The notes beneath the pieces are model-generated. The model ran no database searches and had not been told where the DNA came from. It saw nothing but the letters and a program-made list of their open reading frames with translations. A stretch of 64,000 nt of DNA from NCBI RefSeq assembly GCF_024868665.1, contig NC_079900.1, positions 21,509,545 to 21,573,544 of the forward strand. Direction: 5' to 3'. This document shows positions 10,203 through 22,916 of this stretch, in pieces. Positions within the stretch are counted from its first letter, which is position 1; each line of letters opens with the position of its first letter. The stretch is from Triplophysa rosa (taxonomy: Eukaryota > Chordata > Actinopteri > Cypriniformes > Nemacheilidae). The translations under genes and the position numbers were made by a program.

Positions 10203-12947
10203 ATTTTGGTGAACAGTGATTTCATTGTACATTCACGGTTCAGTCTAAGGAACTGTAAACAAATGGATTTAGATCGCAAACAGGACCTCAGAGCCAGCTT
10301 GGTGCTCTAGGTCTTTGTTATTTCTTATAAAGCTTTCAAGATTGTTTGTCAGAAGGAACTTTCCCTTTTACAATTAACAAAAATCAGAGAATGTCAGTTC
10401 ATGTGGTTGTAAACTACAGATACAGCATCAGATGTGTGGATTAAGGGATGTTTCACATCTGAAAGAAGCAGCTCTGTGCGACAGATCCATAACGATTTTG
10501 AAGTGAAAGTTTCTGGGCTTTTTGGATATAAACAATTATTCTCCCGTTTTAAAGATCACATGCTGCAATGCTTTTCAACTAACCATGAGTCTGCTGCTGT
10601 TATACAGGTGGCTGAACACCTGTCTCATTTGAAAAGAGCGAACTGAGATTCGCTGAGCGGCTGTTTACTCATCACTGACATCAAGGATCTATGCAATGAA
10701 ACTAGATCATAGTTTCTTGATGTGGAATTACAGAATGGCCACATTTGCAATGGAAAGACAGAAGCAAATGGGATTACTCAAGGTCAACTAAATACAAGTT
10801 CAAAGATTCACTTCAACTTTCTGCTTTCAAAATGAAATGTTATGAAATAACCCTGATCTTTATCCTATCAGTTCATTGTCTTTTAGCCCATTTGTTCATG
10901 TGAATTTGAATCCAATTGTGTCTTAAAGATTGTTTGGCATGCTTGGCCATGAAGATTCAAAACAGTGGGTATATCTTTTAAGTATAGTTTACATTTGATA
11001 CATTTTCAAATTTTAATCCACATAAAATGGATGAAATCAAACATTTTCAAAGCATTTTTCCCAAAACAAAGCAGTATTCTTATGAATCGTTGTGAAGTTA
11101 AAACTCCTTATAAAAAATATCCGTGGATAAGTGCTTACCAAAAACATCAACATTTTTATTATACACAACTTTTGATTCATGTACATTTTTTGCCAAAATG
11201 CAAAAAAACCCCACTTATTCAGATAAAATGACTATAATGCAGGCAATAGTAATTCATCTAATCTTGAACGAGGCAAGTAAAAAATACATTACAATAAGAT
11301 TATGATTAATATATGACTAATCTGTGTATTACTGGTACCTGCTGGTGTGAGTTACGCAAAATAATTCCTCTAATCCACATTACGCTCTCAAATTGTCATT
11401 TCAGTAAAGAAATAAGATATTATTTTACTAAGGCCTACTAATTTTCTTTCTGGTTTCAATTGACTGTTGCACAACAGTGCTGATTTCTTACATAAACAGA
11501 CATGGCATTTCAATGGGATTATCACAGTGTTTAACACCACAAAACGTCTATGAAAGATAAAAAACCCAATACTCCAAGATTCTTTTTATCATTCATATTT
11601 AACATAAGCAGAAAAATCCTGAGAGTGCAGAAAATAGCAGGGCACATAAATAAATACGCAGAGATTTTGACAGAATCCATCCGCAGTCACTTGAAAATAG
11701 GCATTCCTTGGAGGTTTGTAGGTTTTTCAGAACTCTGTGGAAGGGGTAAACTCTGTCAGCCTTACATAGGATGTGACCACATTTTCGTATCATTTCATGT
11801 GCTGGCGTCAGTGCGAGGGATCGTCTTTCTAATGAAAACTGAGTGAACGGCGGAGGTTGAGCCAATCACTGCCAAGCCCTTGCAAAATGCTTCATTTGTC
11901 GTATGCTGTCCTACAGAAAAACAAGTGTGATATGCCAAGACCTGGATCATTTAATATCAAAGTGACAAATACAAAACCTGTGGAGACTGTACCGGAGAGA
12001 ATTTGTCATGGAAGGGATCTGTGCCAATACAGACCTCGGCAAAATTAGCTATTTTAAGTTTCCAGTGTTCACTGAAGAAAGTAAAAAATGACATTACTGT
12101 TTGATATAAACATTAACATGTGTGTGTGACATGTAGGACAGTGAAAGAGTCTGAAAATGAAGGCAGCTGCTCTGCTGTTTTGGTGAAATAGGTTCATGAA
12201 TGTGTGACAGAGCGACCACAGCAGGCCTGATTCAATGCCGCATGATTGGGACGTGAGTGTTAAAAAAATGAGAAAGTCGCTTAGCTAGTTTGTTAGCTGC
12301 AGTGCCTCGGGACTTTGCTCCACCTCGTGCACACGATGTCACACTCCTACCACACTGACGCCGTCAGACGGGCACACGCCGTCATGCTCCGAGTCACACA
12401 CACACACAGACACAAGCAAAACAAAAACTTCACAAACTCAACATGACCTCAAGATCATACCAGTGTTAGTACTATACAGTGCTCTTGAATAAATGAAGAG
12501 AGCTGCTCTTTCAGGTGATTTTTTGGAAACCTGCATGCGGATGAATAGTCACAGCACAATGCCCGCAGGCCTAGAAGAGGCTCATTTCTATTGCAGCGTG
12601 TGGAGAGGTTTGTCTTTCCAAACACCTGTTGGATCTCATTAATCACCGGAGACATCAATGCAAGACCAGACATGAGTAAGTGCAGGTGAACTGTGAAGAA
12701 GAAAGACAGAGACAGCTGACAGGTGCCTCAAAACAGACGTGTGCTGGAGGAGGGCTCAGGTTGTTTGCTTAAGTTTTCCAAAACAGTTAACTAAAAACAG
12801 TGATTAAGTTAAACAACACATGTAATTTGTTTGGCAGTCGTTCAGCTGGTGAAGCTTATCAGGCAGTGCATGTTCTCCATTTCCATTTTTTTTTCAACCT
12901 TGACAAAACAAAATCTTCACACAACAACTCTGCAGGCCTGTTCCCCG
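10203..12947. other. Intergenic, no gene recognised
   Basis: Only short ORFs (up to 98 codons) without recognisable domains. AT-rich, with a small (CA) run near 12395. No element boundaries identified. Confidence 0.5.
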
Positions 12948-12951
12948 TTAA

Positions 12952-13080
12952 AGCGATAGTTCACCCAAAAATGAAAATTCTGTCATCATTTACTCGTCCT
13001 CAAAAAAGTCATAGAGGTTGGAAATGACATGAGGGTGAGTAAATGATGACCGAATTTTCATTTTTGGGTGAACTCTCCCT
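12952..13080. mobile_element. TTAA-flanked MITE, AGGGATAGTTCACCC family, short copy
   Basis: Left end AGCGATAGTTCACCC and right end GGGTGAACTCTCCCT are inverted, with TTAA at 12948-12951 and 13081-13084. The interior is nearly a simple palindrome (CTGTCATCATTTACT / AGTAAATGATGACCG). Confidence 0.75.
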
Positions 13081-13349
13081 TTAAGAAATAAGAAATCATA
13101 TACTGTTATGTTATCCCAATGCTTTATATTTTTTATTTGGATGTGTTTGGCTTCATTAATCATATTTGTTCATCTATGTGTTCGACTTTAATTCTACAGC
13201 CTATTTAAGATGCGAATAGGTATTGTTCTGAATCTATAAATGATATAAACAATAGTAAATTGTAAAATACTAATATATATCATAAAAATAATTTCTGCTT
13301 TCCTAACACAAAAAATATGAGAGAACTGGAAAGAAGTGCGGAAAATAAA

Positions 13350-13478
13350 AGAATAGTTCACCCCCAAAAATTGCTTTTATATATAAAAATTGAATTGAAT
13401 TTATACATGTATGACATTGGCATGGCATGTGGTTGAGTAAATGATGAGTGAGTTTTAATTCTTGGGTGAACTGTCCCT
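13350..13478. mobile_element. TTAA-flanked MITE, same family, diverged
   Basis: Left end AGAATAGTTCACCC and right end GGGTGAACTGTCCCT, with TAAA on the left (decayed) and TTAA at 13479-13482 on the right. It lies only 270 bp from the previous copy. Confidence 0.65.
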
Positions 13479-13482
13479 TTAA

Positions 13483-16400
13483 GATGTGTGCGCTCTGCCT
13501 TGTTGCACACTTGTAAAAGCATGTAAAACATCACACGGGCAGCGCTAAGAGGCTTTTTCTTGCGTCACCTCAAGCATGTAATCAAAATCCCAGGATATAT
13601 ATCTTCACACAAAGCCTATAATTCAGAAGTGCTCATCACCTCACAATCACCTCATTCCCCATTTTCTGCGCTCTTGTCTCTCTCCTGTCCTGCAAGCCCC
13701 ACCACAGCCGATAATGGACTCTTTGTTCCCATTTTTCACGTATTCTCTCACTCTCAGGTGGAAAGCTTTCCACATCGTTTATTATTTCTTTTCCTTCACA
13801 TGTGAGGAGACAGAAAGCAAAAAAATCTTCATAGGAAAACAAAATTACACCTGCAGGCACAGACAGGCATCTTGGACTAAACAGTGTTTCAAACCACTCA
13901 ATCACGCATATTTTATCAATCATGTAATCATGTGAAGAGTTAAAAAGAGTCAATATTAGCAAACTCCAGGCAGCTATTTTAGTCATTCAGGACAAAGTCT
14001 TAAGGGGAATAAAAATGCCTTTAAAATGGTCAGATTTAAACAACATATTGCCAACAAACAACTGAACGTGACACCAACGTTACCATAGATTTATTAAAAA
14101 ATATATATATTAACATACATAAAAACACTCAAGTACTAAATGAGTTTTAAATGTACAGTAGCAAAAATAGTCAATGGTCAACAAAAGTCTAAAACAAAAT
14201 TCGTTTTTAAGTCAGACATATAAACAATATAAGTAGACTATAAGGGAAAAAACATAAAAGGTTAAAAATGTAGAATACCGGCCCATTTAGTATAAACGTA
14301 GTGTTTTACTTTTGAGCATGAACATTTGCAAATCCATCCATCACATTTGAAATTGTGGTGTTATCAGATTTATTATTCTCCACCCAGGCTCTTATCAGAG
14401 AGGAGCACACCTAATGACAGGCATGTGAGCTCACACTTCCTCTACGAGTCCCTCGCAACATCCTGAGGGAGTAAATCACAAATATTGGCAAAGCGTGGCG
14501 TGGAGTGGCCGGAAAACCCTTTGGAAGCGTGGATGGTTTCTGGTGCGGGTCCAGCCTGACCCCAGCGTCCCGTCGAGGGACCTTCTCTAACTTTCATCCG
14601 TTAAGGAAACATCTGGACACTCAATGGCCTGGTCTGATGTATACAGTATTTTTGTGAGTGAAAGTGTGTGTGTATGGATGGAGACGCATGGCTGCATGCC
14701 TGTGGATGAAGAGGCGGTCAGTGGAATGTTAAGGCAAGCATCACTCAATAGTAGGGTTGTGGATTTTTTTTTTTTTTATAGATTTATATTTATAGATTTA
14801 TTAGAACACAAAAAAAACTGAAAATGTATAACTTTATATCAATAAACATTCCTATGCTGTTCTCAATGTTTGATTAATAATTGATGACAATGATTAGAAA
14901 TCTAGTAATATTTAGCTGAATGTGGTTACTTTTTTCCAGGTTGAAAAATACCCTTGGTTTCAACTTCCAACTACTGTAGGAGATGCCTGTTATCAAATTT
15001 CTGTGGATCGTTCATCACCAGTGTCTCTGTCTCGCCTGTCTGTCACCGCAGACAGATCTACTGATGCTGATCGCTGGATGTGCAGAGACAAGGATTGGGT
15101 TGTTTTTAAGAAGAAACACGGCCTGTCTGTCCACCAGCAGGTGAAGGAGACAAAGAAGAGTTGTAGCGTTCAACCTTGTGTCTGAGTGAAGAATAACCGC
15201 ACGGTGTGTTGACAGAGGTGAGATAGACGGGGATCAAAGGTCACACCTGCTGATAATTTACCCGTCTGAACAGACAATTCTCCCTCATGGATGTACCGAC
15301 AAAGACAAGCCGAGAAATGGCAAAACAACACCTGTTCTTCACTGAGTTAACCTTAAAACCAATGATATTACAAATCAGATGTTTTCAATCAGTGTGTTCT
15401 GATGATCCTGTACATGCAAATAATATATAATGACTATATAGTTATGCAAAGTTATAATAACCAAATTAGCTTTTTTAGTATCAAAAGCTTTGCGTCCACG
15501 TAACGGTATTGTTAATGAAATTTATCTTTCGCTTGAGGGAAGCTAGCCAAAGTATGCCGATACCAATAATTTTACATTTAATATGATTTATTCAGCAATA
15601 TGGTCAATATGCCTGACAAACATATTTATATTTGAGTTGTACAATAAACGTCAATGTATCATTTTCTTTTATTTTAAAGTGTTCGTTTTAAAGTGAATGA
15701 AATTGTGGAGGTTATTTCGGTGGTAAAATGGCTTGTGGAATGAGGAAACTGGAGGATGGGACTTGATTTTATATAGTATGAAGCCTGACGATTGGACAAT
15801 CAATATAGTCCCGCCCTCGCACCAACACATACACAATTCAGAAAAGAGATAATAATAATGATAATGATAAATAATTTAGAAAACACACAACATTAACATT
15901 AATAACGTTTCGATTTCATGGTGACTTCAAGCAATTTATGTTTCTTATCTTTTGTACAGTAACATATGTTTTTGGTATGTTGTTGGGTCAAAGCATAAAT
16001 CTGGGTCTTGAAGAAAAGTCAGTCGAGAATTCACAGTTGTGAATAATTTATTAACGGTTCCAAAACATGATCAGACATCCCAACAAGTTACAAAACAAGA
16101 TAATTAAAATGACCAATCGAACAATCCCTACACAGCAGAAGTTGAGACATGATTTTTTGGAGCTGCTGGCAGGATGTTTTGCTTCCTGCGAGTCGACTTG
16201 TGACCCAGTCCATCCTCTCTACCTGCAGCCAGACCACGTTCCCACTTTCCATCTTTCCCTCACTATACTGTATCTCCATGCTACGTGTCAGATGTTGTCT
16301 TAGTACTGCATGACTGATTTGTCAGTTAAGACAACAGCTCTGCTTTCCTGAGCTCCTCTGTTCACTGCTGTTATTCTCTGCGTCCACTGTCTCTCATCTC

Positions 16401-16545
16401 CTCTAATGCGACTTGACACCCCCCACTTAAGAAGTCAATGGGTGCTGTGGATCTCAGCCCTGCCTGATCCCCAACCGACGCTCCAGCAGACCCACTAATG
16501 TTGATAGAGGCCTGGAAAAAAGACAAGGCTTTTGTTTTTTCCTTA
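13483..16545. other. Intergenic, no gene recognised
   Basis: ORFs up to 116 codons on both strands have no recognisable similarity. Contains a poly(T) run near 14765. No reliable gene, RNA or element boundary seen. Confidence 0.5.
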
Positions 16546-17359
16546 GGCCACATTTACACTGCCAACTAAGGCAGCGTTTATACTATTGTGTTTTCCTTTA
16601 AAAACGCATAACTCTTGCTACGTTTACACCTGGCGTTTACACTGCTCCGGAGTTTTCGACCCCCGTTTAAGTTTGAAAACTCCGGGGTTGCATTTCTGTG
16701 CAAACAGACGAAAACAGAGACTTTAGAATCCGCAGGCGTGGTTGCCCACATTCGCATACTGATTGGGTCGTCTGTATCATTGCATTTGCATCCCCGATTC
16801 GTTAAGCCCCTGTCATATAAGCCATTACGCAACCTGAAGGCGACAATGACCAGCTTCACAAGGGCCGTGTAAACAACAGGCTTGTTTAACTTCAAGCTGC
16901 ACTGCGTACACGGATCGACGCGGTGACATTACAGCAACTCGAGAGAGAATCGAGAGCCATATGCTTTTAAATAGCTCACTCAGTACTGCGATGTCATCCG
17001 TCGATCGGTCTGCGTGGCGCCGGATGAAATCAAACAAGCCTAATAACATGGATTACCTCATCTAACGTTATCCACGCAAAGACGTCTTTGCTTTTCCTCG
17101 CCATCATGTTCATTTTGTACTGGAGGGTCTGTGTCTAGTAACCAACTGTCATCAACAACCAACTTTTGTAAGCCGATACAACTATTTACATTTGTTTGTG
17201 CACATGTCTGAATGGTCATGTGACATGCGTTTTCAGTATTCTAGTGTAAATGCAGATTTTATTCTAACGCATGTGGAAACGGCAGTATAAACGAGGATCA
17301 TTTTCGTTTTAAAACGCCGTTTTCGTACGACAATGTAACGGCTAATGTAAACACCAGCC
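16546..17359. mobile_element. Probable DNA transposon with GGC..TTTACA ends
   Basis: The left end (GGCCACATTTACACTG, followed by repeated CGTTTACAC and AAAACGC motifs) and the right end (complement GGCTGGTGTTTACATTAG, with GCCGTTTTCG and AAAACG motifs) are loosely inverted. It is markedly more CpG-rich than the flanks. ORFs here (for example 16578-16895 minus) show no known domain. No clear target duplication. Confidence 0.45.
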
Positions 17360-17687
17360 AAATCACAGGCGTCAAGCATACATGGCACCTTGTTGCATGC
17401 GTGTAAACAGCAAAATATCTATTAGATATGATTTGGGATGCTTCAATGTGGTTATAAATATCACATATCATTTAACCTACATCAAAACCTAGACGTTCAA
17501 TTCAAATTTACCTGATTCATCTGATTCAGTTCTAAAAATACATGTGTGCCACCAGTTATTGTCAAGTTTGAGAATATGTTATTAATGTTAATAATGTTTA
17601 AGCAGATGAATCAGCACAGCAAGTACTCACGAAAATATAGGTCCAATTGAGGACAAACACTCTTAAAAAGTGTACTTTATGCCTGAA

Positions 17688-18193
17688 TTATTTTAACCCA
17701 TCGTTGGGTCAAAAAGGGACAAACTGTTGGGTTACAAATTAACCTATGCTGGGTTGTTTTAAATGTGAACATTTTCTGTACTAAATAGAGCTGTCAAACG
17801 ATTAATCGTGATTAATCGCATCCAGAATAAAGGTTTGTGTTTACATAACATATGTCTATGTACTGTGCATATTCATTTTGTATTTATAAATACAAACACA
17901 TACACAAGTATTCATATTTAGGAAATATTTACATGTATTTATTTATATTTACCAATAATTGAAATGATATATAAATGTTTATTAATTTTTAGATTTTTCT
18001 TAAATACATGCATGGATGTGTATGTGTTAATAAATACAAAATTATTATGCACAGTACACAGATATATATTATGTAAACACAAACTTTTATTCAGGATGCG
18101 ATTAATCGCGATTAATCTTTTGACAGCCCTAGTACTAAATTAACCCAGCAGTTGGGTTTGTCCCTTTTTTGACCCATTGCTGGGTTGAAATGA
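17688..18193. mobile_element. GTTGGG-family MITE split by a hAT insertion
   Basis: The left arm (17688-17785: AACCCATCGTTGGGTCAAAA, AGGGACAAACTG) and right arm (18140-18193: GTTTGTCCC, GACCCATTGCTGGGTT) are inverted copies of the same motif seen at 7361-7531. Removing the 346-bp insertion and one target copy restores a MITE of about 150 bp. Confidence 0.6.
17786..18131. mobile_element. Non-autonomous hAT element with perfect 8-bp target duplication
   Basis: Begins TAGAGCTGTCAAACGATTAA and ends with the complement of TAGGGCTGTCAAAAGATTAA, matching the hAT YARNG terminal rule. The 8-bp direct repeat GTACTAAA is at 17778-17785 and 18132-18139. The interior has GATTAATCGCGATTAATC palindromes and no ORF. 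Confidence 0.85.
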
Positions 18194-18212
18194 AACCAGA
18201 CTGTGCTACATG

Positions 18213-18393
18213 ATGTCACAGAAGAACCATTTAAATAGCCAAAAAGAACCTTTAACAGCCAAAGAACCTTTGATTTTTGCAGTGGAAAAAGTTATTTAGA
18301 CTATAAAAAGGTTAGAAAGAAATGGTTCTTTTAAGAACTTTTAACTTAGTGGTACTTTGGGGAACCAACAATTATTCTTCTATGACATCGAAA
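18213..18393. repeat. AAAGAACC-family MITE fragment
   Basis: GATGTCACAGAAGAACC at the left and TTCTATGACATC at the right, with GGTTCTT/AAGAACC motifs between. Related to the copies at 9864 and 37019. Confidence 0.5.
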
Positions 18394-19050
18394 GTAGTCC
18401 CGGTAAGCTGAATAGAATGACACACCACGCGTCACACACAGATATCCGTGAGAACCTGGTAGACAGTGCTTAACAAATCCATGTTCCACTGATAGCACAG
18501 CGCAGATCAATTTGTCCAGAACAGCATTGCACTGTCTGGTGGGGTATTAGTGAAAGTTAGTTATGTCCAAAGTGAATGTAAACAGGTGGAACAGAAAATT
18601 GGATATGTGTCAAAATATCTTATCTGTACATTATGCCTTGCGCTGTAAATGCAGCCTTAGATTCTTACTGGTATGAGTCTACATCCCACAATCATTCAGA
18701 CATAGCCAGCTGTTCTGACAATTCAGTTACGTGACCAGATGAGAGCGAGAGATTAGAATATAAAGCTACAGTAAACATGTTTCCAAAGAAATTCCATAGA
18801 AATTCAATAGAAATGGCAAAATCCCAATCAGCAGTTTTCTTTCCCATCTTATACAAACCTCTGTTTGAGTAGACAATATTTTATTTGATGTGGAGGAATA
18901 CAAGATTGTGAGTAACTGTACAGTCCATTTAATGTGATGTATGTCAAAGTATAATAATAATAATTAAGTCTAATAATTCAAGTTTTTTGACCACTGAAAA
19001 TTTGTGGAAGACATACGTTTTGCCAGCTTACATCAGAAACATGACCTTTA
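18394..19050. other. Intergenic, nothing recognised
   Basis: AT-rich sequence without ORFs of interest or clear repeats. Confidence 0.5.
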
Positions 19051-19052
19051 CT

Positions 19053-19252
19053 TTGACTAAGGTCTTGAGTTTGAGCTGTTGACCTCTTACAAGTGTGCTT
19101 TCACAATTTCTTTCAAGACACAGGCTCTACTTGTTGCTGGTGGAACATTAGGGATGTGGTTGGCTTTACGTGGGATGGGATGGGTGACTGAAAGCCCCAT
19201 TCATGTCACTTACCACTGACCAACAGTTCCAGTCAGTGTTCTGCTAAAGCCC
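19053..19252. repeat. Tandem duplication, unit 1
   Basis: Shares ordered blocks with 19369-19560: GACTAAGGTCT, GACACAGGCT.T.CTTGTTGCTG.TGGA, GGATGTGGTTGGC, GGGATGGG.GA, TTACCACTGACC and GGCTAAAGC/TGCTAAAGC. Spacing between units is about 316 bp. Confidence 0.7.
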
Positions 19253-19368
19253 ATGTTTTGTCAGCTGAACTAACATCCAGGTACACAACAATATAACACG
19301 AACTGACTGTACATCTATCCCCCATAGGCTTCCTTTCATTAGCATCCTTTTAAACTTGTCATCTGCTC

Positions 19369-19560
19369 TGACTAAGGTCTATAAAGTCAGGCTGCATGAA
19401 GTGGGTTCATCCAGGACACAGGCTGTGCTTGTTGCTGATGGAGTACTTCGAAGAATCTGGATGTGGTTGGCATGAAGTGGGAGGGGATGGGCGATCAAAA
19501 GCCGTATTCATACTTCTTACCACTGACCTATAGTTCAGGTCTGGCTGGCTAAAGCTCAGT
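19369..19560. repeat. Tandem duplication, unit 2
   Basis: Diverged partner of 19053-19252 in the same orientation. No ORF is shared between the units, so this appears to be non-coding sequence. Confidence 0.7.
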
Positions 19561-20797
19561 TAAAGAAAAGGCTGTCGTTTTCATAGGTTAAATTAGCACT
19601 GACTTTTAATCTGATCAAGATTTTACATGTCTTTATTTCCTAACAGAAGACAGTCAGGCAAACACATCTGAATCAACTATGTAAACTATGAAGTGGACTT
19701 GAAAATGCACGTTAGCTGTCTTTCCGATCACTGATTTGTCTCTAGAAACGTTAGGATATGCAAAACAACTGCCCCCGTGATTTGCATGTGGTTAGAGTCC
19801 GCTAGATTGCGGGTAGAAATTTCTGTGTAGTGTGACGACGCTGGAATGTGTCTGTGTTCACGGTGTTAATACGTCCGCATGCGGAAATGACAAGTTCCAA
19901 CAGCTTGCTCCCCTAAGGTCCCTCGCTGACTAGGGCTTTGTGTGTTTGTTTTGAGAGCGCTGAATGAAGCCATGCACTCTGCATGACACGGCCCCAGCAT
20001 AACGCCGCTGCTGGCTTTTCTTGCCAGCTGAACCTAAAGGATTACTTCTTTCCTTTGTTTTGTCCTCCACCCATCGTATATGGTATGGTGAGCAGGATTT
20101 TACTCACCAAGCAATTCTTTCTGTGACCCAACAACCGCAGGAGAGAAGGCCCACACAGATGAAGAGACTGAGGTTTGGAGAGCATAGTTTTTCTGCTGAT
20201 CTGGTCCCAAGACCATTGCCTCTGTTGTGAAGCCAAAACAAGCTCGCTCACAAGTCTCGGAAAAATTTGGGGTTCATAACTGGAGAAGCTGATACAGCGC
20301 AGTCCTGCCAACTGGTACATGGCTGCAAAAGGGCTTAGGAAAGAAAACGATGGAAAAAGAAATGGATGGAGAGAAAATAGAAGGGGTGATTCTAGATTGG
20401 TGACTATTAATTTGGGCTCCAATGGGTTCAATCATACTCTGAGGCCAACAGATATCAAGACTTTACAAGATCTGCCAAAATGTTCCGTTAACAAGCACTT
20501 CATCTCCATTACCCAATTACTGTCTCTCGAGGCAATTTCAGTCAGTATAATTCAAGGTAAAACGTATAATTTAAAAAGAAGTTATTTATATCTTGTGACT
20601 GAGGGCTGGCATAGAGGTGAATGACAGAGGCTGTTCATAAGGATAGGAATGGGGCGTTAAAAAAGGAAGTGCTGGATTTAAACCCATGAATTATTTCACT
20701 TGAATAAGAGGAGTTGAACCTCTAAAACCTGGCAACTTTTACCAACACTGTAAAAAATTCACCAATTTCACCTGCCTTAAATTTTTAAGTTAAAACA
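19561..20797. other. Intergenic, no gene recognised
   Basis: ORFs at 20021-20230 (+), 20042-20431 (-) and 20319-20624 (+) have no recognisable domains and overlap each other on both strands. Confidence 0.5.
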
Positions 20798-21070
20798 AAT
20801 GGGGTATATGCACACGAACGTAGCGCCCATAGGGAACAATAGCATTTTTCAATAGGTCACCTCAAGATGCATGTAGGATTATCCATACACTATGTCATAC
20901 ACCGACAACCAACAAGGAGAAGCACGTCAGGCTATCTGTTTCAAGCTACATCCACAAATATGAAAAAAAGTAAACTTTTGCACTTTTGCAGCTCTGTGAG
21001 AGTGGACATGGCTTAGCTGGCTGAGATTTTAGCGGAAGGACGTCATCACCCCGTGTGCATATACCCCATT
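20798..21070. mobile_element. MITE with perfect 19-bp inverted repeats
   Basis: AATGGGGTATATGCACACG at 20798-20816 is exactly complementary to 21052-21070. The 273-bp element sits inside AT-rich repeat sequence with TTTTTAAGTTAAA-type motifs on both sides (20775-20797, 21071-21185). No ORF and no obvious target duplication. Confidence 0.7.
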
Positions 21071-21189
21071 AGCTTTATGAGTCAATTGAACTTAATTATG
21101 CAAATACAACTAGATTTTTTAAAGTCAGTTCAACATAATTAAAGTTTAATTTAATCATAAAGCTAATTTGATTTAACTTAAAAATTTAA

Positions 21190-22147
21190 AGTGGTCATAT
21201 GGTGCAAATACATGTTTTTCTGTGTCTTTGGTGTGTTATAAGTTGACCATGCATGTATTAGACACGTAAATTGCAAAAAGTAAAGTGTCGGAACAAAAGA
21301 TGCATTCTATCTAAAAGCGAATGCTCACCCAGACCTGCCTGAAACGCCTCGTGTAACCACACCCCCACAAATCAACATCAGTTCATGGTATGACTTGATT
21401 AACACCGCCCAAATGTATACGCAAGTAAGGTGAGCGTACTTGTAAATCTCATTGTATCGTCTCCGCCGCAGCCATGTCTTGGAGACGCTGTGTGTTACTT
21501 TGTGAAAAGAAAGCCTCTTTGTTTGCCCTTCCAAAAGATGAGACAACCAAAAAACTAATGGTTACATTTTATTTACAATACTGTTCCAGAACAGTACAAT
21601 CCGAATATTCAAGTGTGTGCAGCGCATTTCACAGATGATTGCTTCATGAACCTGGGAGAGATCAAGGCCGGCTGTGCACGAAAGATTTTGTTAAAAAGTG
21701 GGGCAATTCCAACCATTACAACTTCACAAGCACAGTCTGGCACTTCAGATTCGCAGCCTGTAAGTATATTTTCATTGTAAAAGACTTTGTTACGGACTAA
21801 CGCGAGTTGAGTTTGTCGTGGGTCGTCAGGCTCGAATTGATAAGGAAAGTACCGATGACATTTTATCACCTGTCAGTACAATTGCTTAGGAACATGATGT
21901 TCCGAATATGGTAGGCATCACATTTCCCTCACACGCTTACAGTATTCGACCAATCACTACGCACTGGTTAACTGGCCAATCATAGCACACCTCGCTTTTC
22001 AGAGCCATGAGCTTTGTAAAAAATCTGCGCGTTTCAGAGAGGCGGGACAAAGAGGAGATACAAACATGCACGGTATGTGGAAAATACAGCATTTTTGAAC
22101 CTTAAAACAAACCATAATATTCGTTTTAGACGTGTCATATCACCACT
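21190..22147. mobile_element. Kolobok-like DNA transposon remnant (TTAA target, THAP exon)
   Basis: The termini AGTGGTCATATG and (reverse) AGTGGTGATATG are inverted, flanked by TTAA at 21186-21189 and 22148-22151. TTAA targets together with a THAP-type DNA-binding domain are characteristic of Kolobok transposons. It contains a THAP-like exon (21474-21759) followed by a splice donor but no catalytic region, so it is internally deleted and non-autonomous. The left end resembles that of 25934-28488. Confidence 0.65.
21474..21759 (+). pseudogene. THAP zinc-finger exon of the transposon, frameshifted
   Basis: The ATG at 21474 has a strong context (GCCGCAGCCATG). The reading begins MSWRRCVLLCEKKASLFALP, giving the first Cys-x3-Cys pair and the F.xP block of a THAP finger. 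About 28 codons in, one extra base near 21557-21558 moves the domain into the next frame, where WLHFIYNTV and then VCAAHFTDDCF supply the conserved Trp and the Cys-x2-His pair, followed by GEIKAGCARKILLKSGAIPT. A donor GTAAGT follows at 21760. As it stands the frame ends at a TGA near 21633, so the product would be truncated. In intact transposases of this type the THAP finger binds the transposon ends. Confidence 0.7.
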
Positions 22148-22735
22148 TTAATGAAGCATTTTAACTTGTTAAAAAGTTGGTCATTCACATTGGCAACTGG
22201 GTCATTCAAAAAATGGATGCCATTTTTGTCTTATATGCATATATTTAAAAATTAGTCAAAGCACTTTAAGTTGTGTCACCAGGTTATGCATCAACCCTCT
22301 TAGCATCACATTTTTTTCACTTAATTTTTTTACTACCTTAAATTTTCAAGTTCAATAAGATTGGCTTTTTTGACTGGTGATATGTTGCTGTAACGTATAA
22401 AAACGATTTGAAATTTCTTAAATTATTTTTTTGAGTTAATCTAAAAATACATTTTGCCATGACTAATTGAGCACATATTTTTTTAGTGTTAAACTTAAAG
22501 ACGTTATTTAACATAATAAACTGTTTACTTTATTTTATTCCAAAAACAGATTATATTTGTCAGTTAGGAACCTAAAATGTAACTGAATATTGGAAAGTAA
22601 ATATTTTTTAAAACATTGGCAAATAGCTTGAAATGGCAAGTTCAACGGGAACTATCAGCCCTTTTAAGTGTAACTGTCAACATGTATTAAAATAAATTAA
22701 GCTTAAAACACCATATTTAAACCATGGCAAACACA

Positions 22736-22916
22736 ATCTCACAGGAATTCATACATATTTTAAGAGGTGGCTAATTCGTACGCATTCGTACAATCTTATT
22801 TGTACGTTGTAGTTTTAGAAGGTTAAGGTTTTGGGCCAGAGCTTCACATCATAGGAAATCATACAAATTAGCTACCTCATAAAAACCATATGAATTCCTG
22901 TGAGATCAAGTTGTCA
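22736..22916. mobile_element. MITE with ATCTCACAGGAATTCATA inverted repeats
   Basis: Inverted arms of about 48 bp with few mismatches, starting ATCTCACAGGAATTCATA at the left and its complement at the right (TGAATTCCTGTGAGAT). A related half-element ending TGTGAGATCAGGTTGG is near 42009-42024. Confidence 0.7.

Noticed and set aside
9924..10279. Overlapping ORFs on both strands with repeated KEPF/NLFR-type words
   Set aside because: They come from inverted AAGAACC repeats of a MITE and a CA microsatellite.
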